Source: an uncultured Candidatus Melainabacteria bacterium (GTDB lineage: Bacteria > Cyanobacteriota > Vampirovibrionia > Gastranaerophilales > Gastranaerophilaceae). From it: 64,000 nucleotides of DNA. The notes under the pieces are model-generated. The model was not told where the DNA came from, ran no database searches, and worked only from the letters and a program-made list of their open reading frames with translations. Each line of letters begins with the position of its first letter. Position 1 is the first letter of the stretch. The DNA lies in assembly GCA_934754655.1 (NCBI GenBank), contig CAKVIC010000002.1, positions 124,001 to 188,000 on the forward strand, read 5' to 3'. The position numbers and the translations under genes were made by a program. Shown here piece by piece: positions 45,808-54,173 of this stretch.

Positions 45808-46980
45808 ATGAATTTAAATAAAAATTATAAAAATCTTGGACAAAGCTATTTGTTTTCAACAATAGCACAAAAAATTAATAAGTATTCAGAGGAAAATCCT
45901 GATAAAAAAATAATTCGTCTAGGGATTGGAGATGTAACAAAACCTTTGTGTCACAGTGTTATTATGGCAATGCATAAAGCAGTTGACGAAATGAGTGTGC
46001 AAGAAACCTTTCGCGGTTATGGCCCTGAACAAGGCTATGATTTTTTGCGCCAAGCAGTTTGCGATTATTACAAAACAAGAAATGTTGAATTGGAACTTGA
46101 TGAAATTTTTATTTCAGATGGCGCAAAAAGTGATTTAGGCAATATTTTAGACTTATTCGATACTAATAATATTGCGCTTGTGCCAAATCCGGTTTATCCG
46201 GTATATGTGGATACAAACATTATGGACGGCAGAAAAGTCGTTTATATGAATGCAAACGAAAAAAATGAATTTTTACCATTGCCTGACAACAACATTAAAG
46301 CTGATATTATTTATTTATGCTCACCAAACAACCCAACGGGAGCCGTTTATAACAAAGACCAGCTAAAAGAATGGGTTGAATACGCAATTTCTCAAAACGC
46401 AATCATACTGTTTGATTCAGCTTATGAAAGATTTATTTCTAATGAAGATTTACCAAGAAGTATTTTTGAAATCGATGGGGCAAAATCTTGCGCAATAGAA
46501 TTTTGCTCATTATCAAAAACAGCAGGTTTTACAGGTACCAGATGCGGTTACACAATCGTTCCAAAGGAATTGGGCAAGCTCAATAAAATGTGGCTACGCA
46601 GACAAACAACAAAATTTAATGGAGTTCCTTATATAGTACAACGTGGTGCAGAAGCGGTGTTCACTCAAAAAGGACAAAAAGAAATTCAAGAAAATATAAA
46701 TTATTATAAAGAAAACGCAAAAATAATTTCTGAAACACTTACAAAATGCGAAATTTGGCATGTCGGCGGAAAACATTCCCCATATATTTGGCTAAAGTGT
46801 CCAAATAATATGGGCTCGTGGGAATTTTTTGATTACTTATTAAACAATGCACAAATTGTTGGTACTCCAGGCATCGGCTTTGGCGAAAACGGCGAAGGAT
46901 TTTTCAGAATAACCTCTTTTGGCTCACGCGAAAATACTATTGAAGCAATGTCAAGATTTGAGCATTTGTTTAAAAAATAA
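45808..46980 (+). CDS. dapL: LL-diaminopimelate aminotransferase
   Basis: The 390-residue PLP enzyme has the DapL signatures RLGIGDVTKPL, RGYGPEQGYDFLR, CSPNNPTGAVY and SLSKTAGFTGTRCGYTIVP with the PLP lysine. GTPGIGFGENGEGFFRIT lies near the end. It makes LL-DAP from tetrahydrodipicolinate in one step, a route typical of cyanobacteria, plants, chlamydiae and some anaerobes. A GGAT site precedes the ATG. Confidence 0.95.
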   Translation: MNLNKNYKNLGQSYLFSTIAQKINKYSEENPDKKIIRLGIGDVTKPLCHSVIMAMHKAVDEMSVQETFRGYGPEQGYDFLRQAVCDYYKTRNVELELDEIFISDGAKSDLGNILDLFDTNNIALVPNPVYPVYVDTNIMDGRKVVYMNANEKNEFLPLPDNNIKADIIYLCSPNNPTGAVYNKDQLKEWVEYAISQNAIILFDSAYERFISNEDLPRSIFEIDGAKSCAIEFCSLSKTAGFTGTRCGYTIVPKELGKLNKMWLRRQTTKFNGVPYIVQRGAEAVFTQKGQKEIQENINYYKENAKIISETLTKCEIWHVGGKHSPYIWLKCPNNMGSWEFFDYLLNNAQIVGTPGIGFGENGEGFFRITSFGSRENTIEAMSRFEHLFKK

Positions 46981-47009
46981 TTAAAGCTAATGATACAATA
47001 AAATTTGTC

Positions 47010-47456
47010 TTAAGATTGTCCGATTCTTGTTGCTTGACTTGCCATTGAACGCGAAATATTTATTAAAGCTAAGTTCGCTTCATAAGCACGCTGTGCCATA
47101 ATGGCATCTGCCATATCAACCATTGCATTTACATTTGAACATCTTATATAACCATTTGCGTCCGCATCCGGATGACCGGGAGCATACATTCTTTCACCAA
47201 CTGTCGGATCCTCTACACATCCATTAAATACAACTCCACCTTGTAAATATGGCAAAGTACCACAACCAAAAACATCTTCCTTCATTACATTCATCAAACC
47301 ATGAAAAGATATATCTTCCGAAGCATTAAGCACAGGAATTTTACGCACATAATTTGGAGTATCGACATTCGCAATGTTTTTTGCATGAATATCCAATCTT
47401 AAACCATGCGCTCTTAAAGCGTTTGAGCCAATGTTTATTGATTCTAATATACTCAT
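47010..47456 (-). CDS. flgC: Flagellar basal-body rod protein FlgC
   Basis: The 148-residue protein has the N-terminal rod signature (INIGSNALRAHGLRLDIHAKNIANVDTPNYVRKIPV) and the C-terminal NAMVDMADAIMAQRAYEANLALIN. FlgC forms part of the proximal rod. It is last in a leftward group of four rod genes. Confidence 0.93.
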   Translation of the reverse strand: MSILESINIGSNALRAHGLRLDIHAKNIANVDTPNYVRKIPVLNASEDISFHGLMNVMKEDVFGCGTLPYLQGGVVFNGCVEDPTVGERMYAPGHPDADANGYIRCSNVNAMVDMADAIMAQRAYEANLALINISRSMASQATRIGQS

Positions 47457-47493
47457 TTAGTGCCTCACTTTCGATTTGAAAAATTTTAATCAG

Positions 47494-47844
47494 CTATTTG
47501 CCAACATTTATAACCGTTCTCATTTGGGTTATTATATTTGTCATTCTTCTTGTTGCCATTGTATACATTAAAGAATTTTTTTGTAATTCCGATAATTCTT
47601 GCGCAATATCAATTTCTTCGCGTGCTCTTTCTTCCAAAACACCTGAAGGACCAAGCGCACTTGAAAGCTTTGTTTCTAATGGGCTGTTCATTGTTCCAAG
47701 GTATTGAGAAAAATCTATATCACGTCTTACATAGCCCGGCGTGTCTACGTTTGCAATATTTGAACCTAATGCGCGCTGCCTTTGCGTAATTAAGTCCATC
47801 ATTAAATTTGCTTTGCCTAAAGAATCTAAACTTGTGAATGTCAT
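47494..47844 (-). CDS. flgB: Flagellar basal-body rod protein FlgB
   Basis: The 116-residue protein carries ITQRQRALGSNIANVDTPGYVRRDIDFSQYLG and a C-terminal helix (SELQKNSLMYTMATRRMTNII), the standard FlgB arrangement. It lies between the FlgG-like gene (11 bp) and flgC. Confidence 0.92.
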   Translation of the reverse strand: MTFTSLDSLGKANLMMDLITQRQRALGSNIANVDTPGYVRRDIDFSQYLGTMNSPLETKLSSALGPSGVLEERAREEIDIAQELSELQKNSLMYTMATRRMTNIITQMRTVINVGK

Positions 47845-47855
47845 TTATCTAGCCT

Positions 47856-48569
47856 TTATTGATTTAAGTTAATTGATTTATTATACATATCATCCGCAAT
47901 TTTCAACAATCTTGTTGTCGCCATTACAGAAGTATTTATTCTCATCATTTCATTTACACCATCGTAAATATTTACGTTTGAAGCTTCTACTGCATATTGC
48001 CTTATACTCTCCGTATTTTTAACAATTTTAGGTGCTCCTGAATCATCTGTGGGAACTAGTTTATTGTTATGACCTTGCTCTAAATTTTCAGGTGCATCAA
48101 ACTGCACAATTGGAATTGTGCCAATTTTTTCAGGTAAAGAACCTGCCATGTCGTAATTCATAACATCACCGTTTGGACGGATTTCAAATTTATAAGAATT
48201 TGCCGGAATTTTTATTCCATCCCCAACCATCCAATCATCAACTGTTACTAAATAACCATTAACACCACGCTTAAACGAACCGTCACGCGTATATTGGACT
48301 TCACCCTCTTCTGAAACAACCGGAATATAACCATTTCCATCTATTGCAACATCAAACGGATTTTTACTTACTCGTATTGAACCTTGAGCAACATTCTTTC
48401 TTATTGCGCCATCTAAATAACCATCCTCGCGCAAAATTTGCTCAAAAGTATCAGTTTTATAACCAATTGTGTTATAGTTTGCAAAATTATTACTAATATA
48501 GCCCAATTTTTCCCATTGAACCATAGAATTATTCGCACCTTGTCTAAAAATAGCTTGCATATTGTACAT
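47856..48569 (-). CDS. Flagellar rod protein, FlgF/FlgG-like (second copy)
   Basis: The 237-residue protein has the rod-family start (MVQWEKLGYISNNFANYNTIGYKTD), the central VSKNPFDVAIDGNGYIPV and YTRDGSFKRGVNGYLVT, and the C-terminal VEASNVNIYDGVNEMMRIN. Whether it is FlgF or FlgG cannot be settled from the sequence alone. It is one of a tandem pair and differs in the central region. Confidence 0.85.
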   Translation of the reverse strand: MYNMQAIFRQGANNSMVQWEKLGYISNNFANYNTIGYKTDTFEQILREDGYLDGAIRKNVAQGSIRVSKNPFDVAIDGNGYIPVVSEEGEVQYTRDGSFKRGVNGYLVTVDDWMVGDGIKIPANSYKFEIRPNGDVMNYDMAGSLPEKIGTIPIVQFDAPENLEQGHNNKLVPTDDSGAPKIVKNTESIRQYAVEASNVNIYDGVNEMMRINTSVMATTRLLKIADDMYNKSINLNQ

Positions 48570-48582
48570 TTTTTAAACCCTC

Positions 48583-49281
48583 CTAAGAAGTCGTTCCTAA
48601 TTGTGAAATAACTTTTTGCAAGTTATTGCTTTCCATTATAAAAATTTGTCTGTTCGCCTCAAAATTCCGTACGACAGGCTTTAGTGCAAAAATTTCCTTT
48701 TGCAAAGATACATTTGAACGTTCTGTATAACCCTGCTTAACTTCAGGGTTTAAAACCGCCATGCCGTTATTGTCAACAACACTTACGTATCCAGCATCAA
48801 GCAAACTATTTGATTCTTTATCATAAACACTAATTTTGCCTTTAGTATTAATAACAACCTGATCAATACTTTCAGGGACTCGTGGTAATTGAATAGGCAT
48901 GCCTGCGGATGACAAAACAGGATTATCTTCTAAATTCAATAAATTTCCAAATTTATCAAGTTTAAAACGTCCATCACGAGTTAATTGTACGCCATTAGGA
49001 GTTTGAATTTGAAAATACCCTTTATTTGCAATAGATAAATCAAGCGGATTATCAGAAACAATTATTCTTCCGGGAGCATCATCAATAGTTGTAGATAAGC
49101 CGTGAACACCAATATATTCGGTGAAAGAAGAAACAACAGGCTCTCGTCTTTGATAGCCGATTTTATCAAACCCGATAACATTCGCGTTTATCATACCCAA
49201 AACTTCACTTTGCACATGCATAGCTCTGATAGAAGCTTTCATACCTTGTTCGCAGAATCTGACACCGCCATTTATTTGCAT
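48583..49281 (-). CDS. Flagellar rod protein, FlgF/FlgG-like (first copy)
   Basis: The 232-residue protein starts MQINGGVRFCEQGMKASIRAMHVQSEVLGMINANVIGFDKIGYQRREPVV in two visible parts. ISDNPLDLSIANKGYFQI-like and LTRDGRFKLDKFGNLL segments follow, and it ends in a helix. It is shorter and more divergent than standard FlgG and begins the rod operon. A GAGGTAAC-type site precedes it. Confidence 0.82.
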   Translation of the reverse strand: MQINGGVRFCEQGMKASIRAMHVQSEVLGMINANVIGFDKIGYQRREPVVSSFTEYIGVHGLSTTIDDAPGRIIVSDNPLDLSIANKGYFQIQTPNGVQLTRDGRFKLDKFGNLLNLEDNPVLSSAGMPIQLPRVPESIDQVVINTKGKISVYDKESNSLLDAGYVSVVDNNGMAVLNPEVKQGYTERSNVSLQKEIFALKPVVRNFEANRQIFIMESNNLQKVISQLGTTS

Positions 49282-49413
49282 AGTTGTTACCTCATTTCTT
49301 ACATGTTAATCGGATGATATTAACACTTACTTTAATAATTTTGAATAAAATCATCTTCTTAACCGAGATTTCATAAAATGTTTAATGTAAAAAATCAAAA
49401 AGTCAAAATTATA

Positions 49414-49442
49414 TTGACAATAAAATTTGTTTTGTGTAGAAT
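49414..49442 (+). promoter_or_regulatory. Promoter of tRNA-Thr(UGU)
   Basis: TTGACA (49414-49419), a 17-bp spacer and TAGAAT (49437-49442) lie 10 bp before the tRNA. Confidence 0.75.
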
Positions 49443-49452
49443 TAACACAGTT

Positions 49453-49524
49453 GCCGGTATAGCTCAACGGTAGAGCAACGGTTTTGTAAACCGTAGGTTG
49501 TAGGTTCGATTCCTATTACCGGCT
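49453..49524 (+). tRNA. tRNA-Thr (UGU)
   Basis: Full cloverleaf: acceptor GCCGGTA/TACCGGC, anticodon loop TTTGTAA (UGU), T-loop TTCGATT. It is the first of three tRNAs. Confidence 0.95.
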
Positions 49525-49559
49525 TTTTTATTGACAATAGAATATATGCAGACGAATTT

Positions 49560-49631
49560 GCCCTTGTGGCTCAGAGGTAGAGCACTCCCTTGGTAAGGGA
49601 GAGGCCACGAGTTCAATTCTCGTCAAGGGCA
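49560..49631 (+). tRNA. tRNA-Thr (GGU)
   Basis: Acceptor GCCCTTG/CAAGGGC, anticodon loop TTGGTAA (GGU) with 5-bp stem CTCCC/GGGAG, T-loop TTCAATT. It is second in the cluster. Confidence 0.93.
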
Positions 49632-49716
49632 TATTTATAAAAAGCGCACAAAGCTTAATGATTTATAAGTAAATAAATATAAGATTTGTTAGGCAATAAA
49701 AATGACAATTGAATAT

Positions 49717-49799
49717 GGGTAGGTGGCCGAGTGGCTAAAGGCGACAGACTGTAAATCTGTTCACGCGAGTGTACGGTGGTTCGAATCCACCCCTGCCCA
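49717..49799 (+). tRNA. tRNA-Tyr (GUA)
   Basis: An 83-nt class II tRNA: acceptor GGGTAGG/CCTGCCC, anticodon GUA, a long variable arm and T-loop TTCGAAT. It is followed by a terminator and then the Mu-like element. Confidence 0.94.
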
Positions 49800-49803
49800 A
49801 GTT

Positions 49804-49843
49804 AAAAAAGAGGTTGAACTTTTGTTCAAACCTCTTTTTTTAA
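49804..49843 (+). terminator. Terminator after tRNA-Tyr
   Basis: AAAAAAGAGGTTGAAC pairs with GTTCAAACCTCTTTTTT, followed by T residues. Confidence 0.85.
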
Positions 49844-49861
49844 ATATTGAGGGATGAGAAC

Positions 49862-50085
49862 TGTAAATAAAGTGCAAGTGTGAGATGGGTATATTTTAGC
49901 TAAGAGTTAAATATAATGGCTTTTATGGTGATTTTAATAGAATGAGATGCACTTGCACTAATTGGAATTTATCTGCACTTTTTTGAGAAATATTTGCACC
50001 AAAATTTCACCGATTTTAAAATATATTACTAACTTATCACGATATATTTACCTTTCAGCAAAGTACTTTTTGTGCAAGTAAAAAA
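49862..50085. repeat. Left end of a Mu-like element: GTGCAAGT-type sites
   Basis: From a TGT at 49862 the sequence has repeated transposase-site-like words. AGTGCAAGTGTGAGATG (49871) and its inverted form GAGATGCACTTGCACT (49944) are followed by ATCTGCACTT (49971) and TGTGCAAGTA (50071). Their number, spacing and place upstream of a MuA-like gene fit an end carrying transposase-binding sites. Apart from these sites and the operator at 50115, the 49844-50212 stretch has no gene. Confidence 0.5.
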
Positions 50086-50114
50086 TTATCTAATGGTTTG
50101 AGATTTACAAAATT

Positions 50115-50125
50115 ATCTCTGAGAT
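50115..50125. promoter_or_regulatory. ATCTCTGAGAT operator, copy 1
   Basis: A perfect palindrome (ATCTC-T-GAGAT) about 90 bp upstream of the HTH gene, just before a TTGACT -35-like box (50139). The same word is at 50652. Confidence 0.55.
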
Positions 50126-50212
50126 TGAGATAAAAACACTTGACTTCTGTTGAAACAAGAGCGATTAATGTCATTGTAAAAGGTCTTTAAACAAGGTTTA
50201 AAAGGGTTTTAA

Positions 50213-50638
50213 ATGAACAAATTACATTTACTCAACGAAGCAGAAAAACTATACTGTGTTAAAAATTTAACCCCAGAAATGATAGCCGAAAAATTAAATA
50301 TCTCACGCAGAACTGTTTTTAACTGGAAAAAGAAATACAAATGGGATAATCATATCGTCAGAATAAAAGATTTTTCTAAACAATTTACTGGTGATATTTA
50401 TAATGTTGGCGTGAAACTTCTTACAAAATTAAATGATGATATAGATAACAATAGAATTTTGAATAAACATGAAATTTGTGCATTAGAAAACATTATCAAA
50501 ATTATAAATAAAGAAGAAAGAGAACAAACAAAGAACTTGGATAAATTTTCACATAAAAAGAAATTTGCAAGGCTTTTAACACCAGATGTCATTGAAGAAA
50601 TTAATAACAAAATTTTAGGTTGGAATGGTGCATATTAA
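50213..50638 (+). CDS. HTH protein, DUF1804/terminase-small-subunit-like (copy 1)
   Basis: The 141-residue protein has an N-terminal HTH (LTPEMIAEKLNISRRTVFNWKKKYKWD) and ends in VIEEINNKILGW. The same layout recurs in the protein at 53741, with about one third identity by eye. Such proteins occur in Mu-like phages, near the early/late boundary. It sits first in the element behind an ATCTCTGAGAT palindrome and may be a regulator or DNA-recognition subunit. Confidence 0.65.
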   Translation: MNKLHLLNEAEKLYCVKNLTPEMIAEKLNISRRTVFNWKKKYKWDNHIVRIKDFSKQFTGDIYNVGVKLLTKLNDDIDNNRILNKHEICALENIIKIINKEEREQTKNLDKFSHKKKFARLLTPDVIEEINNKILGWNGAY

Positions 50639-50651
50639 AGTGTGTCGAAAT

Positions 50652-50662
50652 ATCTCTGAGAT
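50652..50662. promoter_or_regulatory. ATCTCTGAGAT operator, copy 2
   Basis: The same 11-bp palindrome as at 50115, followed by TTG. It lies 65 bp before the transposase ATG, between the HTH gene and the transposase. Confidence 0.55.
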
Positions 50663-50726
50663 TGGAATTTAGGACTTGATTTATCTCGAAAGGCGAGTGA
50701 TGAATGTGTATGCAAAGGAAATATTC

Positions 50727-52430
50727 ATGACAAATTTTACACTAGAAAAATCAAAGAAAATAGCCTTAGCAAGATTGGATTTACTAAATCAATGGAAAGA
50801 ATTTCGTAGAAAATCAGATAACAAACTTCAAGCTGATTATGATTTTGTTAATTTGCACAATACTTCTAATTCACACCTTTTTGAGATATTAGGTAAAATA
50901 TCTCGTGGAACACTTCACCGTTGGAAGAATACACTTAATGGCACAGAAGATTATACAAAACTGATTCCTCAATACAAATATGCAAAAGTAGATGAGTATC
51001 GCACGATTTTAACCGATGAAGAAATTAAAATATTCATGGGTTTGCTTTTACACCCGAATCGTATTTCAATCGGCAAAGCAACTGCTTTAACAAAATACAA
51101 GTTAAAAGAACAAGGACAAAGTTTTATTCCGGCTGATATTACATTCAGTCGTTATGCAAAGTGGTTTAAAGATAACAATTACGACAAGTGGATTTTAGCT
51201 CGTGATGGAGAAAAGGCATTATCCGATAAAGTTGCACCATATATAAAACGTGATGCAAGTTTGCTTGAAGTCGGTGATATTCTTGTAGCAGACGGTCATA
51301 AATTAGCCTTTAATGTAATAAATCCATTTACGGGTAAACCAACGAGAGCAACTTTAGTTGGGTTTCTTGATTGGAAGTCAACAGCACTTGTTGGTTATGA
51401 AATTATGCTAGAAGAAAACACACAATGTATTGCAAGTGCGTTGCGTAATTCAATAATTAATCTTGATATGATACCGAAGGTAATTTATCAAGATAACGGT
51501 AGGGCATTTAGAGCAAAATATTTTACTGATGATAAAGGTTTTACCGAATTAGGTTTTAATGGACTTTATGCAAAGTTAGGTATAGAAACCGTTTTTGCCA
51601 GACCATACAATGCCAGAGCAAAAGTTATTGAAAGATTTTTCAAAGAATTTCAAGAAGGTTTTGAAAAATTATTACCGAGTTATGTCGGAAGTAATATTCA
51701 AAATAAACCCGCCTATATGATGCGAAATGAAAAGTTGCACAAACAATTACATAATGACTACATTCCTACTCTAGATGAAACAATAAAAATGATTGACATG
51801 TGGCTGAATTTTAAAAACTCTCAACTTTGTCCAAACTCACCAAATAAAACGATAACAGAAATTTTAGAAAGTAGAAAAAAACAAAATGTAGATATAAACC
51901 AGCTTGATGATTTAATGCTTGCAACTGAAGTTAAAACAATACAGAGAAATGGTATAAGATTTTTAAATTGTGATTATTTTGATGAACGTCTTTATGGGTT
52001 TAAAAATAAAGTTTTAATTAAATACAACCTTTTTGATTTAACAAGTATCAAAGTTTATACAACAAAAGGTGAATACTTATGTACGGCAGGACGTGTAACT
52101 GAAACTCACCCAATTGCAAAATTGTTGGGAACGGTTACTGACTTTGAAGATTACAAGCAGAAAATTGTTAAACAAAGAAAGTTGCATAAGAAAACCATAA
52201 ATGCAGTAAAAGAATATTTGTCCAATGATGAAGTTAAGTATTTAGAAACCAAAATGATTGAAGAAAATTCAAACCCTGTTCAAACAGAATTCAAAATACG
52301 TTCAAAAGGTGTTCAAAAAATATTTAAGAATAATTCAGAAAAATTTGAATACTTAATCAAGAATAATCCACAGGATAAATGGATAGAAGAATTTAAACAA
52401 AGTAAGGAGTATAAATTATTGTATAAATAG
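50727..52430 (+). CDS. MuA-like DDE transposase
   Basis: Start at 50727 follows AAGGAAAT, giving 567 residues. An HTH region (LFEILGKISRGTLHRWKNTL) precedes the integrase core. VADGHKLAF supplies the first Asp, VIYQDNGRAFRAKYF the second, and YNARAKVIERFFKEF the Glu. A beta-barrel Mu C-terminal-like part and a basic tail follow. Such enzymes cut and join element ends with help from an AAA+ partner, encoded next. All DDE residues are present, so it may be active if ends remain. Confidence 0.9.
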   Translation: MTNFTLEKSKKIALARLDLLNQWKEFRRKSDNKLQADYDFVNLHNTSNSHLFEILGKISRGTLHRWKNTLNGTEDYTKLIPQYKYAKVDEYRTILTDEEIKIFMGLLLHPNRISIGKATALTKYKLKEQGQSFIPADITFSRYAKWFKDNNYDKWILARDGEKALSDKVAPYIKRDASLLEVGDILVADGHKLAFNVINPFTGKPTRATLVGFLDWKSTALVGYEIMLEENTQCIASALRNSIINLDMIPKVIYQDNGRAFRAKYFTDDKGFTELGFNGLYAKLGIETVFARPYNARAKVIERFFKEFQEGFEKLLPSYVGSNIQNKPAYMMRNEKLHKQLHNDYIPTLDETIKMIDMWLNFKNSQLCPNSPNKTITEILESRKKQNVDINQLDDLMLATEVKTIQRNGIRFLNCDYFDERLYGFKNKVLIKYNLFDLTSIKVYTTKGEYLCTAGRVTETHPIAKLLGTVTDFEDYKQKIVKQRKLHKKTINAVKEYLSNDEVKYLETKMIEENSNPVQTEFKIRSKGVQKIFKNNSEKFEYLIKNNPQDKWIEEFKQSKEYKLLYK

Positions 52431-52431
52431 C

Positions 52432-52485
52432 GGCTTGCGAGCAGAGGGCTGAAGCATGAGCATGCCTGTTTAATGCGAGCAAGCC
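52432..52485 (+). repeat. Hairpin between transposase and ATPase genes
   Basis: GGCTTGC (52432-52438) pairs with GCAAGCC (52479-52485), and an inner GCATGAGCATGC palindrome lies between. The stretch is GC-richer than its surroundings. It may limit or couple expression of the ATPase gene. Confidence 0.4.
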
Positions 52486-52500
52486 AAGAAAGGATAACAC

Positions 52501-53181
52501 ATGAATAGAACCTTTGTAAAAACGCAGAATGTGAAAAACTTTATAGGTCTTGTTGAAAACTTAATTAACAAACCAAAGAATATTCCTAAAATGGGACTCA
52601 TATATGGCGAACCAGGGCTTGGTAAATCCCAAACGGCATTATGGTTGGCTTGCAAATATGATGCAATATATTTGAGAGCGACAAATTTGATGACTGGACG
52701 GTGGTTACTAGAAAAAATTGCAAAAGAAATGGACGAAATTCCAAGATATTTGACGTCAGATAATTTTAATTTAATTGTCCAAAAACTGAAACAAAAACCT
52801 CAACTGATTATTATTGATGAAATAGATTATTTGATGAATAACTTGAAAACGATAGAAATTTTAAGAGATATTCACGATGAAACGGATTGTCCAATCATCT
52901 TTGTTGGTATGGGATTGGCTCATAAAAAGTTGGAACGATATAAACATCTTTTTGATAGATTTTCTGAAATAGTTAAATTTAAAACCTTCTCTATACAAGA
53001 TTTAAAACAAATATTTGAACAACTTTCAGAAGTCCAAGTAAATATTGATGCTATTGAATTTATACATAAAAAATACAATAGGTTTAGACAAATTGTACAA
53101 TTGATAAGCCAACTTGAAATAATTGCCAAAGATAATAATTTACAAGAAATAAATCTTGATGTAATTAAGGAGATTTTATGA
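52501..53181 (+). CDS. MuB/TnsC-like AAA+ transposition ATPase
   Basis: The 226-residue protein shows Walker A GEPGLGKSQTALWLA and Walker B LIIIDEIDYLMNN, then a sensor-like IIFVGMGLAHKKLER and FSIQDLKQIFEQLS. These match MuB-type target-selection ATPases. The N-terminal HTH of phage MuB is missing. It overlaps the next gene by 4 bp and follows the transposase, the usual A-B order. Confidence 0.88.
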   Translation: MNRTFVKTQNVKNFIGLVENLINKPKNIPKMGLIYGEPGLGKSQTALWLACKYDAIYLRATNLMTGRWLLEKIAKEMDEIPRYLTSDNFNLIVQKLKQKPQLIIIDEIDYLMNNLKTIEILRDIHDETDCPIIFVGMGLAHKKLERYKHLFDRFSEIVKFKTFSIQDLKQIFEQLSEVQVNIDAIEFIHKKYNRFRQIVQLISQLEIIAKDNNLQEINLDVIKEIL

Positions 53182-53753
53182 ACATAGAAAAATTAGCAAA
53201 ACATCTAAAAGAATTTACACTTGACGAAATTAATATGATTGCAGAATGCGATTGTAAAACAGAACTTGAACACCTTTTGAACAGTAATAAAATAGTGTTT
53301 GAACTTGGAATGTATAAATATAGAGAAAGTTTAAAAAACTCATGCTTAAATTATAGAGTGTTTGTACAAAATGCGACTTTGAGAAAAAATTTAAAAATGT
53401 ATAATGCTATACAGTATTTTTTAACAAATTATGTGAGCAAATATTGCAAGAAAGAAACTATACATCAATATAAAACAATATTTAAAATACACATTTTACC
53501 GTACTTTAAAACCAAAAAACTTGAAGAAATAACCCAAGTTGATATTATGCAATTTTATAAATTTTGCGAAGAGAGATGTCTACAACAACGTAGGATTAAA
53601 AATATTTTAGCTTTACTAAATCAAATACTTAAATATTACCAAAATCTCGGAGTAATTGATAGGAAATGTGTTTTTCAAGTAAGAAGGTTAACAGATAAAA
53701 ATAGATTTTATATAGACAGAATTGTTTTTAAAGGAGATTTATGTCAAAACTAA
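53178..53753 (+). CDS. Core-binding (SAM-like) recombinase domain without catalytic domain
   Basis: The 191-residue protein has a winged-helix-like N-terminus. A phage-integrase core-binding segment follows (ETIHQYKTIFKIHILPYFKTKKLEEITQVDIMQFYKFCEE, then LALLNQILKYYQNLGVI). No Arg-His-Arg-Tyr catalytic domain follows, and the frame ends after 30 residues. It is overlapped on both sides by genes, so truncation by recent frameshift is not obvious. It may be a DNA-binding accessory of the element. Confidence 0.65.
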   Translation: MNIEKLAKHLKEFTLDEINMIAECDCKTELEHLLNSNKIVFELGMYKYRESLKNSCLNYRVFVQNATLRKNLKMYNAIQYFLTNYVSKYCKKETIHQYKTIFKIHILPYFKTKKLEEITQVDIMQFYKFCEERCLQQRRIKNILALLNQILKYYQNLGVIDRKCVFQVRRLTDKNRFYIDRIVFKGDLCQN

Positions 53754-54172
53754 AATTATACAAACAAGCAGAAAATTTATATATAGAAGAAGGAATGTCT
53801 ATTGAAAATATTTGTCGGAATTTAGATATTTCAAGACGTACCATTTTTTATTGGAAGAAAAATTATGATTGGGATAAAAGTCGCAACAAAAAATATAAAT
53901 CTGAAAGCAAGTTGAGTACGGAATTGACAGATATCGCACTAAAATTCATGCAACAAATCTCAAAAAATATGGATAACAAAATGCAAACTTCTCAAGCTGA
54001 ATATTATACATTGCTTAATCTAATCAAAAATATACCTAAAATTAAAAAATACGAAAAAGACCTTGTAAAAAATTCCGTAACACCAAAATTCGCATCAAAA
54101 TCTTTCTCTCCGGAATTTATACGACAAGTTCAGAAAGATATACTTGGCTGGGAACCTTACAAAATATTTTAA
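53741..54172 (+). CDS. HTH protein, DUF1804/terminase-small-subunit-like (copy 2)
   Basis: The 143-residue protein parallels the 50213 protein: MSIENICRNLDISRRTIFYWKKNYDWD, a helical middle, and FIRQVQKDILGWEPYK at the end. Its start overlaps the 53178 gene. Its stop is 2 bp from the convergent hsdR stop at 54174, so no space is left for a right end of the Mu-like element or for later phage genes. Confidence 0.65.
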   Translation: MSKLKLYKQAENLYIEEGMSIENICRNLDISRRTIFYWKKNYDWDKSRNKKYKSESKLSTELTDIALKFMQQISKNMDNKMQTSQAEYYTLLNLIKNIPKIKKYEKDLVKNSVTPKFASKSFSPEFIRQVQKDILGWEPYKIF

Positions 54173-54173
54173 T

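Noticed and set aside
50213..54172. Tn7-like element (TnsABC)
   Set aside because: No TnsA, TnsD or TniQ is present; the transposase-ATPase order and DUF1804-like genes fit a Mu-like element better.
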